From: Fusobacteriaceae bacterium UBA2433
Lineage (GTDB): Bacteria; Fusobacteriota; Fusobacteriia; Fusobacteriales; Fusobacteriaceae
Direction: 5' to 3'
DNA length: 9,639 bases
Assembly: GCA_002342785.1 (NCBI GenBank)
Contig: DDQV01000193.1
Coordinates: 1-9,639 of the forward strand
Shown: piece after piece, positions 1-6,575 of the stretch
How positions within the stretch are numbered: position 1 is the stretch's first letter
Layout of the letters: each line of letters opens with the position of its first letter
The notes under the pieces: generated by a model
Database searches by the model: none
Told to the model about the DNA's origin: nothing
The model's input: only the letters and a program-made list of their open reading frames with translations
Translations under genes and position numbers: made by a program

Positions 1-270
1 GGTATCAGAAATAGCCTTAAGGGTGTACTCAGTGGCCTTATTTTATGCCAAAATTACAGTAATTTAAAACAATGCTATTATTTCAAGATAGATTGTTCTT
101 CGTGTTAATCTGTGTAATTCGTGACTAAGGTTTTCTCTTTTTTCTTTGTTAAAATCTGCCTCTATCTGCGTAATCTGTGACAAAAATGTTTTATAGAGTA
201 TCAGATTCTAATATATAATTCTTATTACAAATCAATTATATTGACAAAAAACTATTTAATGTTTCTATAT
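1..270. other. Gene-free stretch at the left edge
   Basis: I see no supportable gene here. Short open frames run in from the left edge and stop by about positions 67 and 108, but neither encodes anything recognisable. The main content is a degenerate 9-bp-period repeat (97-179, listed separately). Read on the minus strand, positions 13-40 also resemble the CCACTNAG/ACACTNAG wording of the same style of intergenic repeat. The stretch lies downstream of the diguanylate cyclase gene, whose TAG stop is at 271-273. I found no GC-rich hairpin with a T-tract that would make a convincing terminator for that gene. Confidence 0.6.
97..179. repeat. Degenerate 9-bp-period intergenic repeat, two triads
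   Basis: Two blocks of three 9-mers are visible. The first is TCTTCGTGT at 97-105, TAATCTGTG at 106-114 and TAATTCGTG at 115-123. The second is AATCTGCCT at 153-161, CTATCTGCG at 162-170 and TAATCTGTG at 171-179. TAATCTGTG occurs exactly in both, and the 17-base stretches at 109-125 and 165-181 match at 14 positions. A T-rich 29-bp spacer separates the blocks. On the minus strand the unit reads roughly CACAGATTA/CACGAATTA. From memory, sequences of this wording occur in intergenic DNA of many unrelated bacteria; I could not verify that here. There is no CRISPR-like spacing and no coding frame. Confidence 0.6.
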
Positions 271-1755
271 CTAGACTCTATACCTCTTCTTTCTTTTTTT
301 ATCCCTATACATCTCAATATCTGCCTGATTAATACATTCTTCTAGAGTTTTTTCTCCAGTACACTTTACCATTCCAATACTTATACTAGTCTTATATTTT
401 TTTTCATTATTTTTATTATTTTCTTCAAATTGTTTTTCTATATTATTAAATAACTTTCTTACCTCTAATAGATCTAATCTGTTAAATCCTAATACAAATT
501 CATCTCCTCCAAATCTTAGAAAAATATCTTCTCGTTGGAGATTATCTTCTATAATTTTAACAATATTTCTAATTAATTTATCACCCTCTTCATGGGAAAA
601 TTTATCATTTACATATTTTAGATCATTTATATCTATAAAAACAATTACGAAGTTTTTTTTATTTTTCTTAATAATATTAAATTTTTCCTCTAATTTTTCT
701 AGACCAGTATGTCTATTTAATATCCCTGTCATTACATCATAAGTTGCCATACCATGGAGCTTTTTATTCATACTTTCAATATCTCCTAAAAGTTCATTTA
801 TATTTCTCCCTAAATTTTCAATCTCATCTTTTCCACTGATTTCAAGACGTTCTCCCAAATCTTTATGTTTTATTATCTCTTTAACAGAGTGTTCCATCTT
901 TCTTAACCTTCTTACTATAAAATTTTCTATAAAAATATAGATAACAAATATTAAGATAATAAAATTTATTAATAACATTACTATATATTTTTTTATATTT
1001 TTCTTACCTAAAAATAATATATTTGCATCTCTTTGATTTTCTAAGATGACAGCTCTATCAGAGAGGGTGGGTATATAGAACTTATTGAAGACTATATTTT
1101 TTTCTATTTCTATTTCATGTAGTATTTTTGAATCTTCAGAAATTCCTGATAAAGTTAATGAAACTCCTAATTTTTTTCCTAATTTTTTTAATTTATTTTC
1201 ATCTAAAAAAGAACCCATAATTAAATTCCCTGCTGGTTTTTTTACCATATTACTATCTCTTATTTTTGTGTTAGAAAAAATTAAAATTTCATTGTTTTTT
1301 CTAGCTAAAATTCCAGTTTTTTCATTATAACCTTGGATTTCGTCTTTCAATGCTGTAACCTCTTTCAAAGAAAGATCACTATTTAAATAGTTATTGTAGT
1401 ATTTTTGGTATACTATCTTTCCTCTATCATCTAAAAATATAATAAAATCTAAATTTAAATCCTTTAAAAGGGTATCAATTAAGTTACTTTTTATATAGTC
1501 TTCTCTTATTTCAGGGTCTACATCCTTTACGAATTCATAGGTATCATCCCATTTAGACCAATCCAAATTAATTCTTTCTAATTCAAGATATAAACTATTA
1601 AATTCATTGTTGATCAATTTGTATACAGATTTGGATATTTCAATTTCTATCTGTTCATAATCTTGTTTTATAGATTTTTTTAGATTAAAAAAAATCAATA
1701 TAAACACTATGGCACTAGAAATAGTTACTATAAATAAACTTTTTGCTCTTAGCAT
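271..1755 (-). CDS. Membrane diguanylate cyclase: CHASE4-like sensor, HAMP, GGDEF
   Basis: This 494-residue protein probably makes cyclic di-GMP from GTP in response to an external signal. Residues 7-24 form the first membrane helix. About 30-250 form an extracytoplasmic sensor whose W66..W69-D-D motif resembles CHASE4 domains. Residues 257-280 are the second helix, about 277-330 a HAMP linker and about 337-490 the GGDEF domain. Catalytic features are intact: metal ligand D375, guanine-contact N383 and D392, and GGDEF at 416-420. The RxxD inhibitory I-site expected five residues upstream of GGDEF reads Q-R-E-D, so the arginine is displaced and classic product inhibition is unlikely. The start is ATG with an AAAGGGAG ribosome site. 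It is a single gene, divergent from the methyltransferase at 2209. The ligand is unknown. No EAL or HD-GYP phosphodiesterase domain is fused. Confidence 0.93.
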   Translation of the reverse strand: MLRAKSLFIVTISSAIVFILIFFNLKKSIKQDYEQIEIEISKSVYKLINNEFNSLYLELERINLDWSKWDDTYEFVKDVDPEIREDYIKSNLIDTLLKDLNLDFIIFLDDRGKIVYQKYYNNYLNSDLSLKEVTALKDEIQGYNEKTGILARKNNEILIFSNTKIRDSNMVKKPAGNLIMGSFLDENKLKKLGKKLGVSLTLSGISEDSKILHEIEIEKNIVFNKFYIPTLSDRAVILENQRDANILFLGKKNIKKYIVMLLINFIILIFVIYIFIENFIVRRLRKMEHSVKEIIKHKDLGERLEISGKDEIENLGRNINELLGDIESMNKKLHGMATYDVMTGILNRHTGLEKLEEKFNIIKKNKKNFVIVFIDINDLKYVNDKFSHEEGDKLIRNIVKIIEDNLQREDIFLRFGGDEFVLGFNRLDLLEVRKLFNNIEKQFEENNKNNEKKYKTSISIGMVKCTGEKTLEECINQADIEMYRDKKRKKRYRV

Positions 1756-2208
1756 TTTTTAAACTCCCTTTGGATAATTTATTTAATCTTATTTTAAAAC
1801 TATTATTAATAATAGAAGATAAATTTCCTATTTATTTTTGTATCTCTTAACCTTGAAGAAACTTTACTCTTAATTTATAATAGCATATTTTAATAAAGTA
1901 TAATATTAATATTTCACTCTAACTTTATTTTTTATTTACTTTTATTAAATTTGAGTTCTAATTTTATTAATAGTAGATACAACAAATATCAATCTATAAA
2001 ATTTCACTTTAAATGTCTCAAATTTAGAAAATATTTTTTAGAATATTTTTTAATTCTACTTATAAAGAGATACGATCAACTTTTTCATAGATTTTTAACT
2101 CATCATATGATATGATATTACAAAATTATATATTAGTTACAAGAAAAAATTAAAAATTAACATCTTAAAAATAATATATATATCATCAAAAGCTAAAGGG
2201 AGAATCTC
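1756..2208. other. 453-bp AT-rich divergent intergenic region
   Basis: This gap separates the divergent starts of the diguanylate cyclase and the methyltransferase and must hold both promoters. I see no gene, tRNA or recognisable riboswitch. For the minus strand, TGCTATTAT at 1877-1885 resembles an extended -10 box without a clear -35. For the plus strand, TATGAT at 2111-2116 is a possible -10, also without a good -35; it overlaps the perfect palindrome ATCATATGAT at 2102-2111, which could be an operator or chance in such AT-rich DNA. Several A/T tracts are present, including a repeated AATATTTTTTA-type word at 2030-2051. Confidence 0.5.
1877..1885 (-). promoter_or_regulatory. Possible extended -10 box for the diguanylate cyclase gene
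   Basis: On the minus strand this reads TGCTATTAT, an extended -10 (TG-N-TATTAT). It lies about 120 bases upstream of the ATG at 1755. No convincing -35 hexamer is seen at 16-18 bases spacing, so the call rests on the extended -10 alone in AT-rich DNA where such words are common. Confidence 0.3.
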
Positions 2209-3144
2209 ATGAATAAAATTAATGATATCATAAACAAAAATTCAATAATGGTTTTAGATGGAGCTTTTTCTACAGAGCTTGAGGCAAAAGGATATAACTT
2301 AGATGATCCATTATGGTCAGCAAAGTTTCTTATAGATTCACCAGAAGCAATTGTAAAAGTTCACAAAGATTATCTTAATGCAGGAGCTGACTGTATTATT
2401 ACAGCAAGTTATCAAGCTACATTTGAAGGATTTATGAAACGTGGATTAAGTGAAATAGAAGCTAGAGATCTAATTAAGCTTTCTGTAACTATAGCAAAAA
2501 ATACTAGAGATAAGTTTTGGTCAAAACCTAAAAATCAAATAGACAGATTAAAACCATTAGTTGCAGCTTCTGTAGGACCTTATGGGGCATATCTAGCAGA
2601 TGGATCAGAATATAGAGGAAACTATAATATAGATGAAAAAGAGTTGATTGAATTTCATAAAAAACGTTTAGAGACTCTAATTTCTGCTAAACCTGATATC
2701 CTTGCATGTGAGACTATTCCTTGTTTAATTGAAGCTAAAGCATTGACAAATTTATTAGAAAAATATCCTGAAATAAGTGCATGGATTAGTTTTAGTGCAA
2801 AGGATGGAAAACATATTAATAGCGGTGAAAAAATAGAAGAATGTGCTAAATTTCTTGATAGATATAAACAAGTAAAAGCTATAGGAGTAAACTGTACAGC
2901 ACCTCAATATGTAGAATCTCTAATAGGAGAGATCCGTAAAGGTACCGATAAACCAATAATTGTTTATCCAAATTTAGGCGAAACATATGACCCTTCTAAA
3001 AAAGTATGGAATGGAAGTTCTTGCGATCTTTCATACAATGAATATGCATTAAAATGGTATGAAAAAGGAGCAAGAATTATAGGTGGATGCTGCCGTACTA
3101 CTCCAGAAGACATTCGTAAAATTGCAAAATGGAAAAGAAGATGA
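2209..3144 (+). CDS. mmuM: Homocysteine S-methyltransferase (MmuM-like)
   Basis: This 311-residue cytoplasmic zinc enzyme is predicted to transfer a methyl group from S-methylmethionine (or S-adenosylmethionine) to homocysteine, giving methionine. The length matches E. coli MmuM (about 310). The barrel begins with the typical LDGAFSTELEAKG motif at 16-28, followed by SYQAT at 67-71, SVGPYGAYLADGSEY at 121-135 and CETIPC at 167-172. The zinc thiolates are C229 in GVNC and C294-C295 in GGCC. All family landmarks are present and the gene looks intact. The ATG follows an AAAGGGAG ribosome site (2195-2202) with a 6-base spacer. It is monocistronic: divergent from the gene at its left and convergent with lplA, with a terminator overlapping its stop codon. 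No S-methylmethionine permease (mmuP) is in the window. A betaine-type methyl donor is less likely but cannot be excluded. Confidence 0.93.
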   Translation: MNKINDIINKNSIMVLDGAFSTELEAKGYNLDDPLWSAKFLIDSPEAIVKVHKDYLNAGADCIITASYQATFEGFMKRGLSEIEARDLIKLSVTIAKNTRDKFWSKPKNQIDRLKPLVAASVGPYGAYLADGSEYRGNYNIDEKELIEFHKKRLETLISAKPDILACETIPCLIEAKALTNLLEKYPEISAWISFSAKDGKHINSGEKIEECAKFLDRYKQVKAIGVNCTAPQYVESLIGEIRKGTDKPIIVYPNLGETYDPSKKVWNGSSCDLSYNEYALKWYEKGARIIGGCCRTTPEDIRKIAKWKRR

Positions 3145-3168
3145 TCCTTGATAAAGATCATCTTCTTT
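3134..3168 (+). terminator. Hairpin terminator of mmuM, possibly bidirectional
   Basis: A perfect 13-bp stem (3134-3146 paired with 3156-3168) encloses a 9-base loop. The TGA stop at 3142-3144 lies inside the left arm. The right arm ends in TTCTTTCT, followed by an AT-rich tail. On the minus strand the stem is followed by TTTTCC, so it may also stop transcripts arriving from lplA. Confidence 0.8.
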
Positions 3169-3312
3169 CTAATTTTAATCAAACTACACCGAACCAATGA
3201 ATCTAATTACTTCTCCTTTATCATTTATAAGAATTGATTTATTGATCTTAATAATTAAAAATCTTTGTATTTTCATATTAATTTTTCATTCTAAAATATC
3301 AAATAATAAAAC

Positions 3313-4308
3313 TTACCCAATCTTACTTTCTAACCATTTTTTTATTTCAAAAATTATATTTTTTTCATCAATTTTATAATTAATATTCTCTAATTTTTCA
3401 GAGATAAATTTTATATTAAATGGTGTATTTAATAGTTGGCACTCTATATCCTTGATCAAAATACTATTCATAGCATCGGAATATATAACTATAGAATCTA
3501 TAATTCCATCTTTTAAATTTAAATTTAGATCTATCTCACCCCATTTAAATCTATTGACAAAGTTTATCTCAAACTTAGGAGTTTCTCCATACCTCCACTC
3601 CCAAGAGGAATATTTTTCATATAATTTTTTTATAACTTCTTGGTCTTCTATATATTCTATCTCTGATCTTCCCTTATAAATATCTAAAAAACTATTTTTA
3701 AGGTTATCTTTTAAATTTTCAATTGTTATATCCTCTTTTATAGCCTTTAAGTTTATTACTCTAGAACGAATAGAATCTATTCCTTTAGAGATAATTTTTT
3801 CTTTAGATACCTTTAAATATTTACTTAGTTTATCCATATTTGCATCTACAAGTATAGTTCCATGATGGTAAGATGAATTTAAATTTTCATAAAATGCATT
3901 TCCTGAAAATTTTCTTTCTCCTACTAATATATCATTTCTCCCTGAGAATTTAGCATCAATACCTAAATTATTCACAGCTTTTAAAATCACACTTAATTGT
4001 TTTTCCAAATTATATAATTTTTTATCCATAATAAAAGTAAAATTTAAATTTCCAATATCATGAAAAACAGCTCCACCGCCAGATAGACGTCTAGCTATCT
4101 TTCCTTTATCTCCTTCAAATTTTTTACATTGACATTCTTTCCATGGATTTTGATTTCTTCCAATTACAATAGTATTATCATTTTGCCATAGATATAATAT
4201 TATTTCATTTTCTTTAACTGTTTCTAATAGATATTCCTCAAGTGCTAGATTTTTCCATGGATCATATGATTTTGAATATATTATTTTTGTTAAAATATTA
4301 TTATACAA
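3313..4308 (-). CDS. lplA: Lipoate-protein ligase A
   Basis: This 331-residue cytoplasmic enzyme activates free lipoate with ATP and attaches it to a lysine of lipoyl domains. The family core is clear: RRLSGGGAVFHD at 73-84, GNLNF at 86-90, GRNDILV at 123-129, the catalytic lysine K133 in ERKFSGNAF, and the YHHGTILVD motif at 147-155. SWEWRYGETPKFE near 235-247 begins the C-terminal accessory domain, so this is the long, single-chain E. coli-type ligase (338 residues) rather than a split LplA/LplB. The start is TTG, supported by a very strong upstream ribosome site. It overlaps the stop of the dihydrolipoyl dehydrogenase gene by 8 bases, so translational coupling is likely. The obvious local substrate is the lipoyl domain of that neighbour. 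Octanoyltransferase activity is a less likely alternative. Confidence 0.95.
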   Translation of the reverse strand: MYNNILTKIIYSKSYDPWKNLALEEYLLETVKENEIILYLWQNDNTIVIGRNQNPWKECQCKKFEGDKGKIARRLSGGGAVFHDIGNLNFTFIMDKKLYNLEKQLSVILKAVNNLGIDAKFSGRNDILVGERKFSGNAFYENLNSSYHHGTILVDANMDKLSKYLKVSKEKIISKGIDSIRSRVINLKAIKEDITIENLKDNLKNSFLDIYKGRSEIEYIEDQEVIKKLYEKYSSWEWRYGETPKFEINFVNRFKWGEIDLNLNLKDGIIDSIVIYSDAMNSILIKDIECQLLNTPFNIKFISEKLENINYKIDEKNIIFEIKKWLESKIG

Positions 4309-6004
4309 AATGTATAGCTCCTCCCTCTACACTCAAGGCTGCTTCATGTATAGATTCAGCAGTCGTTGGATGTGCAAATATAGTTTCTGTTATTTGTTTT
4401 GTAGTAAGATTATTTTTTATACATAGTGTTACAGCAGAAAGTAGATCTGTAGCATGGGGACCTATAATAGTACTTCCTATTATTTTTCCTGTGGATCTTT
4501 CTTTTATTATTTTAACAAAACCTTTTGGTTCTCCTAGAGTCAATGCCTTACCATTTGCTGACATAGGAAATTTTCCAATTTCAATATCAATTCCTTTTTC
4601 CATTGCAATTTTTTCAGTAATTCCTATAACTGCTATCTCAGGTTCAGTAAAAATAGCACTTGGAACAGTTGAATAATCAATAGTTTTATCTTCTCCTAAA
4701 ATATTATCTATAGCTACTATACCTTGATGGGAAGCAACATGTGCTAGTTGCAATATATTCGTAACATCTCCTATAGCATAGATATTTGAAATATTAGTTT
4801 GCATTTTTTCATTAATTTTTATACCTTTTTTATTTTCATTCATCTCAATTTCTAATTCTTCAATACCTAATCCTTCAAAATAAGGTTGTCTTCCAACTGC
4901 TAATAATACTTTATCACATGAGATATATCTACTCTTACCATCTTTAACAAATGAAACTATCGATCCACCATCTTCAGTATCATCAATTGATTCTACTTTT
5001 GAACTAGTATATAATTTCATCCCATCTTCTTTTGCAATTTTACTAATCTCATCACATACATCATCATCTAAAGAAGCTAATATTTTATCTGCATATTCAA
5101 CTACAAAAACTTCTACTCCAAAACTTTCATAGATAAAAGCAAACTCCATCCCTATAACTCCTCCACCAACTATTACTAATTTTTTTGGTAAACTTGTCAT
5201 ATCTAAAGCTTCTGTGCTTGTTATTACATTCTTAGAATCTATTCCTTTAATAGGTACAATAGAAGTTTCTGATCCAGTAGCAATTATTATATCTTTAGTA
5301 TTTATAGTTGTTTCTGCTCTATTTGTTTTTACAAATACAGTATTTTTATCTAAAATTTTACCATTCCCATCTATTTTCTCTACATTATTTTTTTCTAAAA
5401 GATATTCAATTCCACCCTTAAGTTCATTTTTAATATTATCTTTTCTATTTATAACTTTTTTCATATCAACAGAAATATTTTCAGCAAAAATACCAAAACT
5501 TTCTGATTTTTTCATATTTCTATAAATTTCTGATGAACGTACAAGTGATTTAGTAGGGATACATCCATAGTTTAAACAAGTTCCTCCTACGTGTTCTTTT
5601 TCAATTATAACTACTTTTTTCCCTTGTTTTGCTGCATAAATCGCTGCAACATATCCTCCAGGACCAGCTCCAATTATAGTTATATCTGCATTGATCTCCT
5701 TTATTTTAGGTTTCATAAAATTACTAAAATAATCAAATCCATCTGATTTTTTACAACATTCCTCATTTTTTATTCCATCTATTTTAAATAAAATATCTCC
5801 TATATTAACAGAGTCCCCTTCATCTACTATCATTTCTTTTATAACACCACTAGCATTAGATTTTATAGAAACATTTCCTTTTTTAGTTTCAACTTGAACT
5901 AATATATCTCCTACTTCTATCTTATCTCCTATCTTTTTATTTATCTTTCCTATAACTCCACTTTTACTCTCTCCAGATAATTTATCAAGTTTTATTTCAA
6001 TCAT
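4301..6004 (-). CDS. lpdA: Dihydrolipoyl dehydrogenase with N-terminal lipoyl domain
   Basis: This FAD flavoprotein of 567 residues moves electrons between NAD(H) and lipoyl dithiols. Residues 1-77 form a lipoyl domain whose hairpin tip reads ETKKGN; K42 aligns with the lipoylated lysine, and K41 replaces the usual aspartate. A linker (about 78-106) with an odd Cys-Cys pair leads to the dehydrogenase. That part has FAD motif GAGPGG at 112-117, redox disulfide C143-x4-C148 in GGTCLNYGC, NAD motif GGGVIG at 280-285, AIGD ending at D413, and active-site H545/E550 in HPTTAE. All key residues are present. A longer frame begins at a TTG at 6022, but the ribosome site lies inside it, so I start at the second of two adjacent ATGs (6004; 6007 is possible). 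It lies between the AhpD-like gene and lplA. No E1 or E2 gene is present, so a thiol-relay role is inferred rather than 2-oxoacid oxidation. Confidence 0.95.
   Translation of the reverse strand: MIEIKLDKLSGESKSGVIGKINKKIGDKIEVGDILVQVETKKGNVSIKSNASGVIKEMIVDEGDSVNIGDILFKIDGIKNEECCKKSDGFDYFSNFMKPKIKEINADITIIGAGPGGYVAAIYAAKQGKKVVIIEKEHVGGTCLNYGCIPTKSLVRSSEIYRNMKKSESFGIFAENISVDMKKVINRKDNIKNELKGGIEYLLEKNNVEKIDGNGKILDKNTVFVKTNRAETTINTKDIIIATGSETSIVPIKGIDSKNVITSTEALDMTSLPKKLVIVGGGVIGMEFAFIYESFGVEVFVVEYADKILASLDDDVCDEISKIAKEDGMKLYTSSKVESIDDTEDGGSIVSFVKDGKSRYISCDKVLLAVGRQPYFEGLGIEELEIEMNENKKGIKINEKMQTNISNIYAIGDVTNILQLAHVASHQGIVAIDNILGEDKTIDYSTVPSAIFTEPEIAVIGITEKIAMEKGIDIEIGKFPMSANGKALTLGEPKGFVKIIKERSTGKIIGSTIIGPHATDLLSAVTLCIKNNLTTKQITETIFAHPTTAESIHEAALSVEGGAIHFV
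4318..4326 (-). promoter_or_regulatory. Ribosome binding site that fixes the TTG start of lplA
   Basis: On the minus strand this reads AGGGAGGAG, 9 bases before the TTG at 4306-4308. It lies inside the last codons of the dihydrolipoyl dehydrogenase gene. The next methionine in the lplA frame is residue 94, past the catalytic GGGAVFHD motif, so TTG is the only sensible start. Confidence 0.75.
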
Positions 6005-6009
6005 CATTA

Positions 6010-6016
6010 CTCCTTT
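6010..6016 (-). promoter_or_regulatory. Ribosome binding site that fixes the lpd start
   Basis: On the minus strand this reads AAAGGAG, followed by TA-ATG-ATG. Spacing is 2 bases to the first ATG (6005-6007) and 5 to the second (6002-6004), favouring the second. An upstream in-frame TTG at 6020-6022 precedes this site and is therefore unlikely to be used. Confidence 0.7.
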
Positions 6017-6036
6017 ATTCAAAAAAATTATATAAA

Positions 6037-6066
6037 GAAAAGGTAGTTAAAAAAATCTACCTTTTC
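6037..6066 (-). terminator. Hairpin between the ahpD-like gene and lpd
   Basis: A 10-bp perfect stem (6037-6046 with 6057-6066) has a 10-base loop. On the minus strand the stem is followed by TTTATATAATTTTTTT, so the T7 run starts about eight bases late. It could be a leaky terminator or an RNA-stability element that lowers lpd-lplA output relative to the first gene. Confidence 0.5.
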
Positions 6067-6080
6067 CTTATAATTAAATA

Positions 6081-6434
6081 TTATTTAAAATCTTTTTCAA
6101 ATTCATCTATAGAATCTTTTAATAAAGTTACACTATATGCCATAGCAGGTCCTCCACCAAAAGCCACAGCTACCATAGCAGCTTCTATAATTTCTTCACG
6201 ATTTGCTCCAGCTTCTAAAGCTTTATAGGTATGAAATACTATACAATATTCACAACGACTAAAAACTCCAATAGAAACACTGATTAATTCCTTTGTTTTT
6301 GTATCCATTGCTCCAGGTTTATAAGCTGCACCTAATAATCCCATAAATGCATTTACATGTTCTTTATTAGTTTGACCTAGATCTTGTAACCCACCCATAA
6401 ATGCATCTAATAATTCTCTTGGATTTTTTTTCAT
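6081..6434 (-). CDS. AhpD-like CxxC protein (carboxymuconolactone decarboxylase family)
   Basis: This 117-residue, all-helical protein belongs to the small AhpD/CMD family. The active-site pattern is complete: E49, C61, C64 and H68, giving E-x11-C-x2-C-x3-H, the same spacing I recall for Mycobacterium tuberculosis AhpD (E118, C130, C133, H137). That protein is a dithiol peroxidase/adaptor reduced by a lipoyl protein and Lpd. The C-terminal GGGPAMAY segment at 93-100 is also typical of the family. True carboxymuconolactone decarboxylases lack the CxxC, so that activity is unlikely despite the family name. It is the first gene after a strong promoter with MarR-type operators and is followed by lipoyl-Lpd and LplA, which fits a lipoyl-dependent reductant supply. 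The ATG follows GGGGG with a 6-base spacer. No AhpC peroxiredoxin is in the window, and the real substrate is unknown. Confidence 0.9.
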   Translation of the reverse strand: MKKNPRELLDAFMGGLQDLGQTNKEHVNAFMGLLGAAYKPGAMDTKTKELISVSIGVFSRCEYCIVFHTYKALEAGANREEIIEAAMVAVAFGGGPAMAYSVTLLKDSIDEFEKDFK

Positions 6435-6457
6435 TTTTTTCCCCCTATATTTTTATT

Positions 6458-6490
6458 TAGTAGCTATAGCAACTAGTAGTATAGCAACTA
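6458..6490. promoter_or_regulatory. Two overlapping MarR-type operator palindromes
   Basis: Copy 1 at 6458-6475 reads TAGTAGCTATAGCAACTA, an 18-bp palindrome with 8 of 9 pairs matching. Copy 2 at 6474-6490 is the same word lacking one central C, so TATAGCAACTA recurs exactly at 6465-6475 and 6480-6490. The sites start a few bases downstream of the predicted transcription start, a position where a bound protein would block the polymerase. The GCAAC/GTTGC half-site style suits MarR-family proteins, and a MarR gene lies just upstream. Confidence 0.65.
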
Positions 6491-6500
6491 TCTTGAATAA

Positions 6501-6529
6501 ATAATAACACTATAGATCTAATAAATCAA
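6501..6529 (-). promoter_or_regulatory. Promoter of the ahpD-like/lpd/lplA operon
   Basis: On the minus strand a -35 TTGATT (6524-6529) and a -10 TATTAT (6501-6506) are separated by exactly 17 bases. TGT before the -10 makes it an extended -10. The predicted start is near 6494, directly before the MarR-type operators and about 60 bases before the ATG at 6434. Confidence 0.7.
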
Positions 6530-6575
6530 TAGTTTTTTTAAACAAAATATTTATATAATTACTATTATTATCTTC

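Noticed and set aside
1..108. Possible tail of a gene entering from the left edge
   Set aside because: The open frames are at most 35 codons, overlap the repeat element and show no recognisable motif.
97..181. Possible CRISPR array at the left edge
   Set aside because: The repeated unit is only 9 bases and contiguous, with no 25-40 base repeats or unique spacers and no cas genes.
1085..1330. 81-codon and similar plus-strand frames opposite the diguanylate cyclase, Lpd (5214-5525), mmuM (2964-3197, minus) and the response regulator (7584-7790)
   Set aside because: All mirror real genes on the opposite strand and have biased, unrecognisable translations.
2058..2080. A TATAAAGAGATACG stretch faintly like the start of a SAM-I riboswitch upstream of mmuM
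   Set aside because: The conserved GGAGGGA and downstream core motifs are absent and no multi-helix junction is visible; AT-rich chance resemblance.
3197..3379. 60-codon plus-strand open frame after mmuM
   Set aside because: Low-complexity Ile/Phe/Ser-rich translation overlapping lplA on the other strand, with no ribosome site; typical antisense shadow in AT-rich DNA.
4242..4676. 144-codon plus-strand open frame antisense to lpd
   Set aside because: It lies opposite the conserved C-terminal domain of Lpd; no family motif and no ribosome site.
6004..6022. Longer Lpd start at the TTG at 6022
   Set aside because: The AAAGGAG ribosome site lies inside that extension and is spaced correctly for the ATG pair at 6002-6007.
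6081..6434. 4-carboxymuconolactone decarboxylase of aromatic degradation
   Set aside because: The CxxC/His peroxidase-type active site and lipoyl-gene neighbours fit AhpD-like function, and no protocatechuate pathway genes are present.
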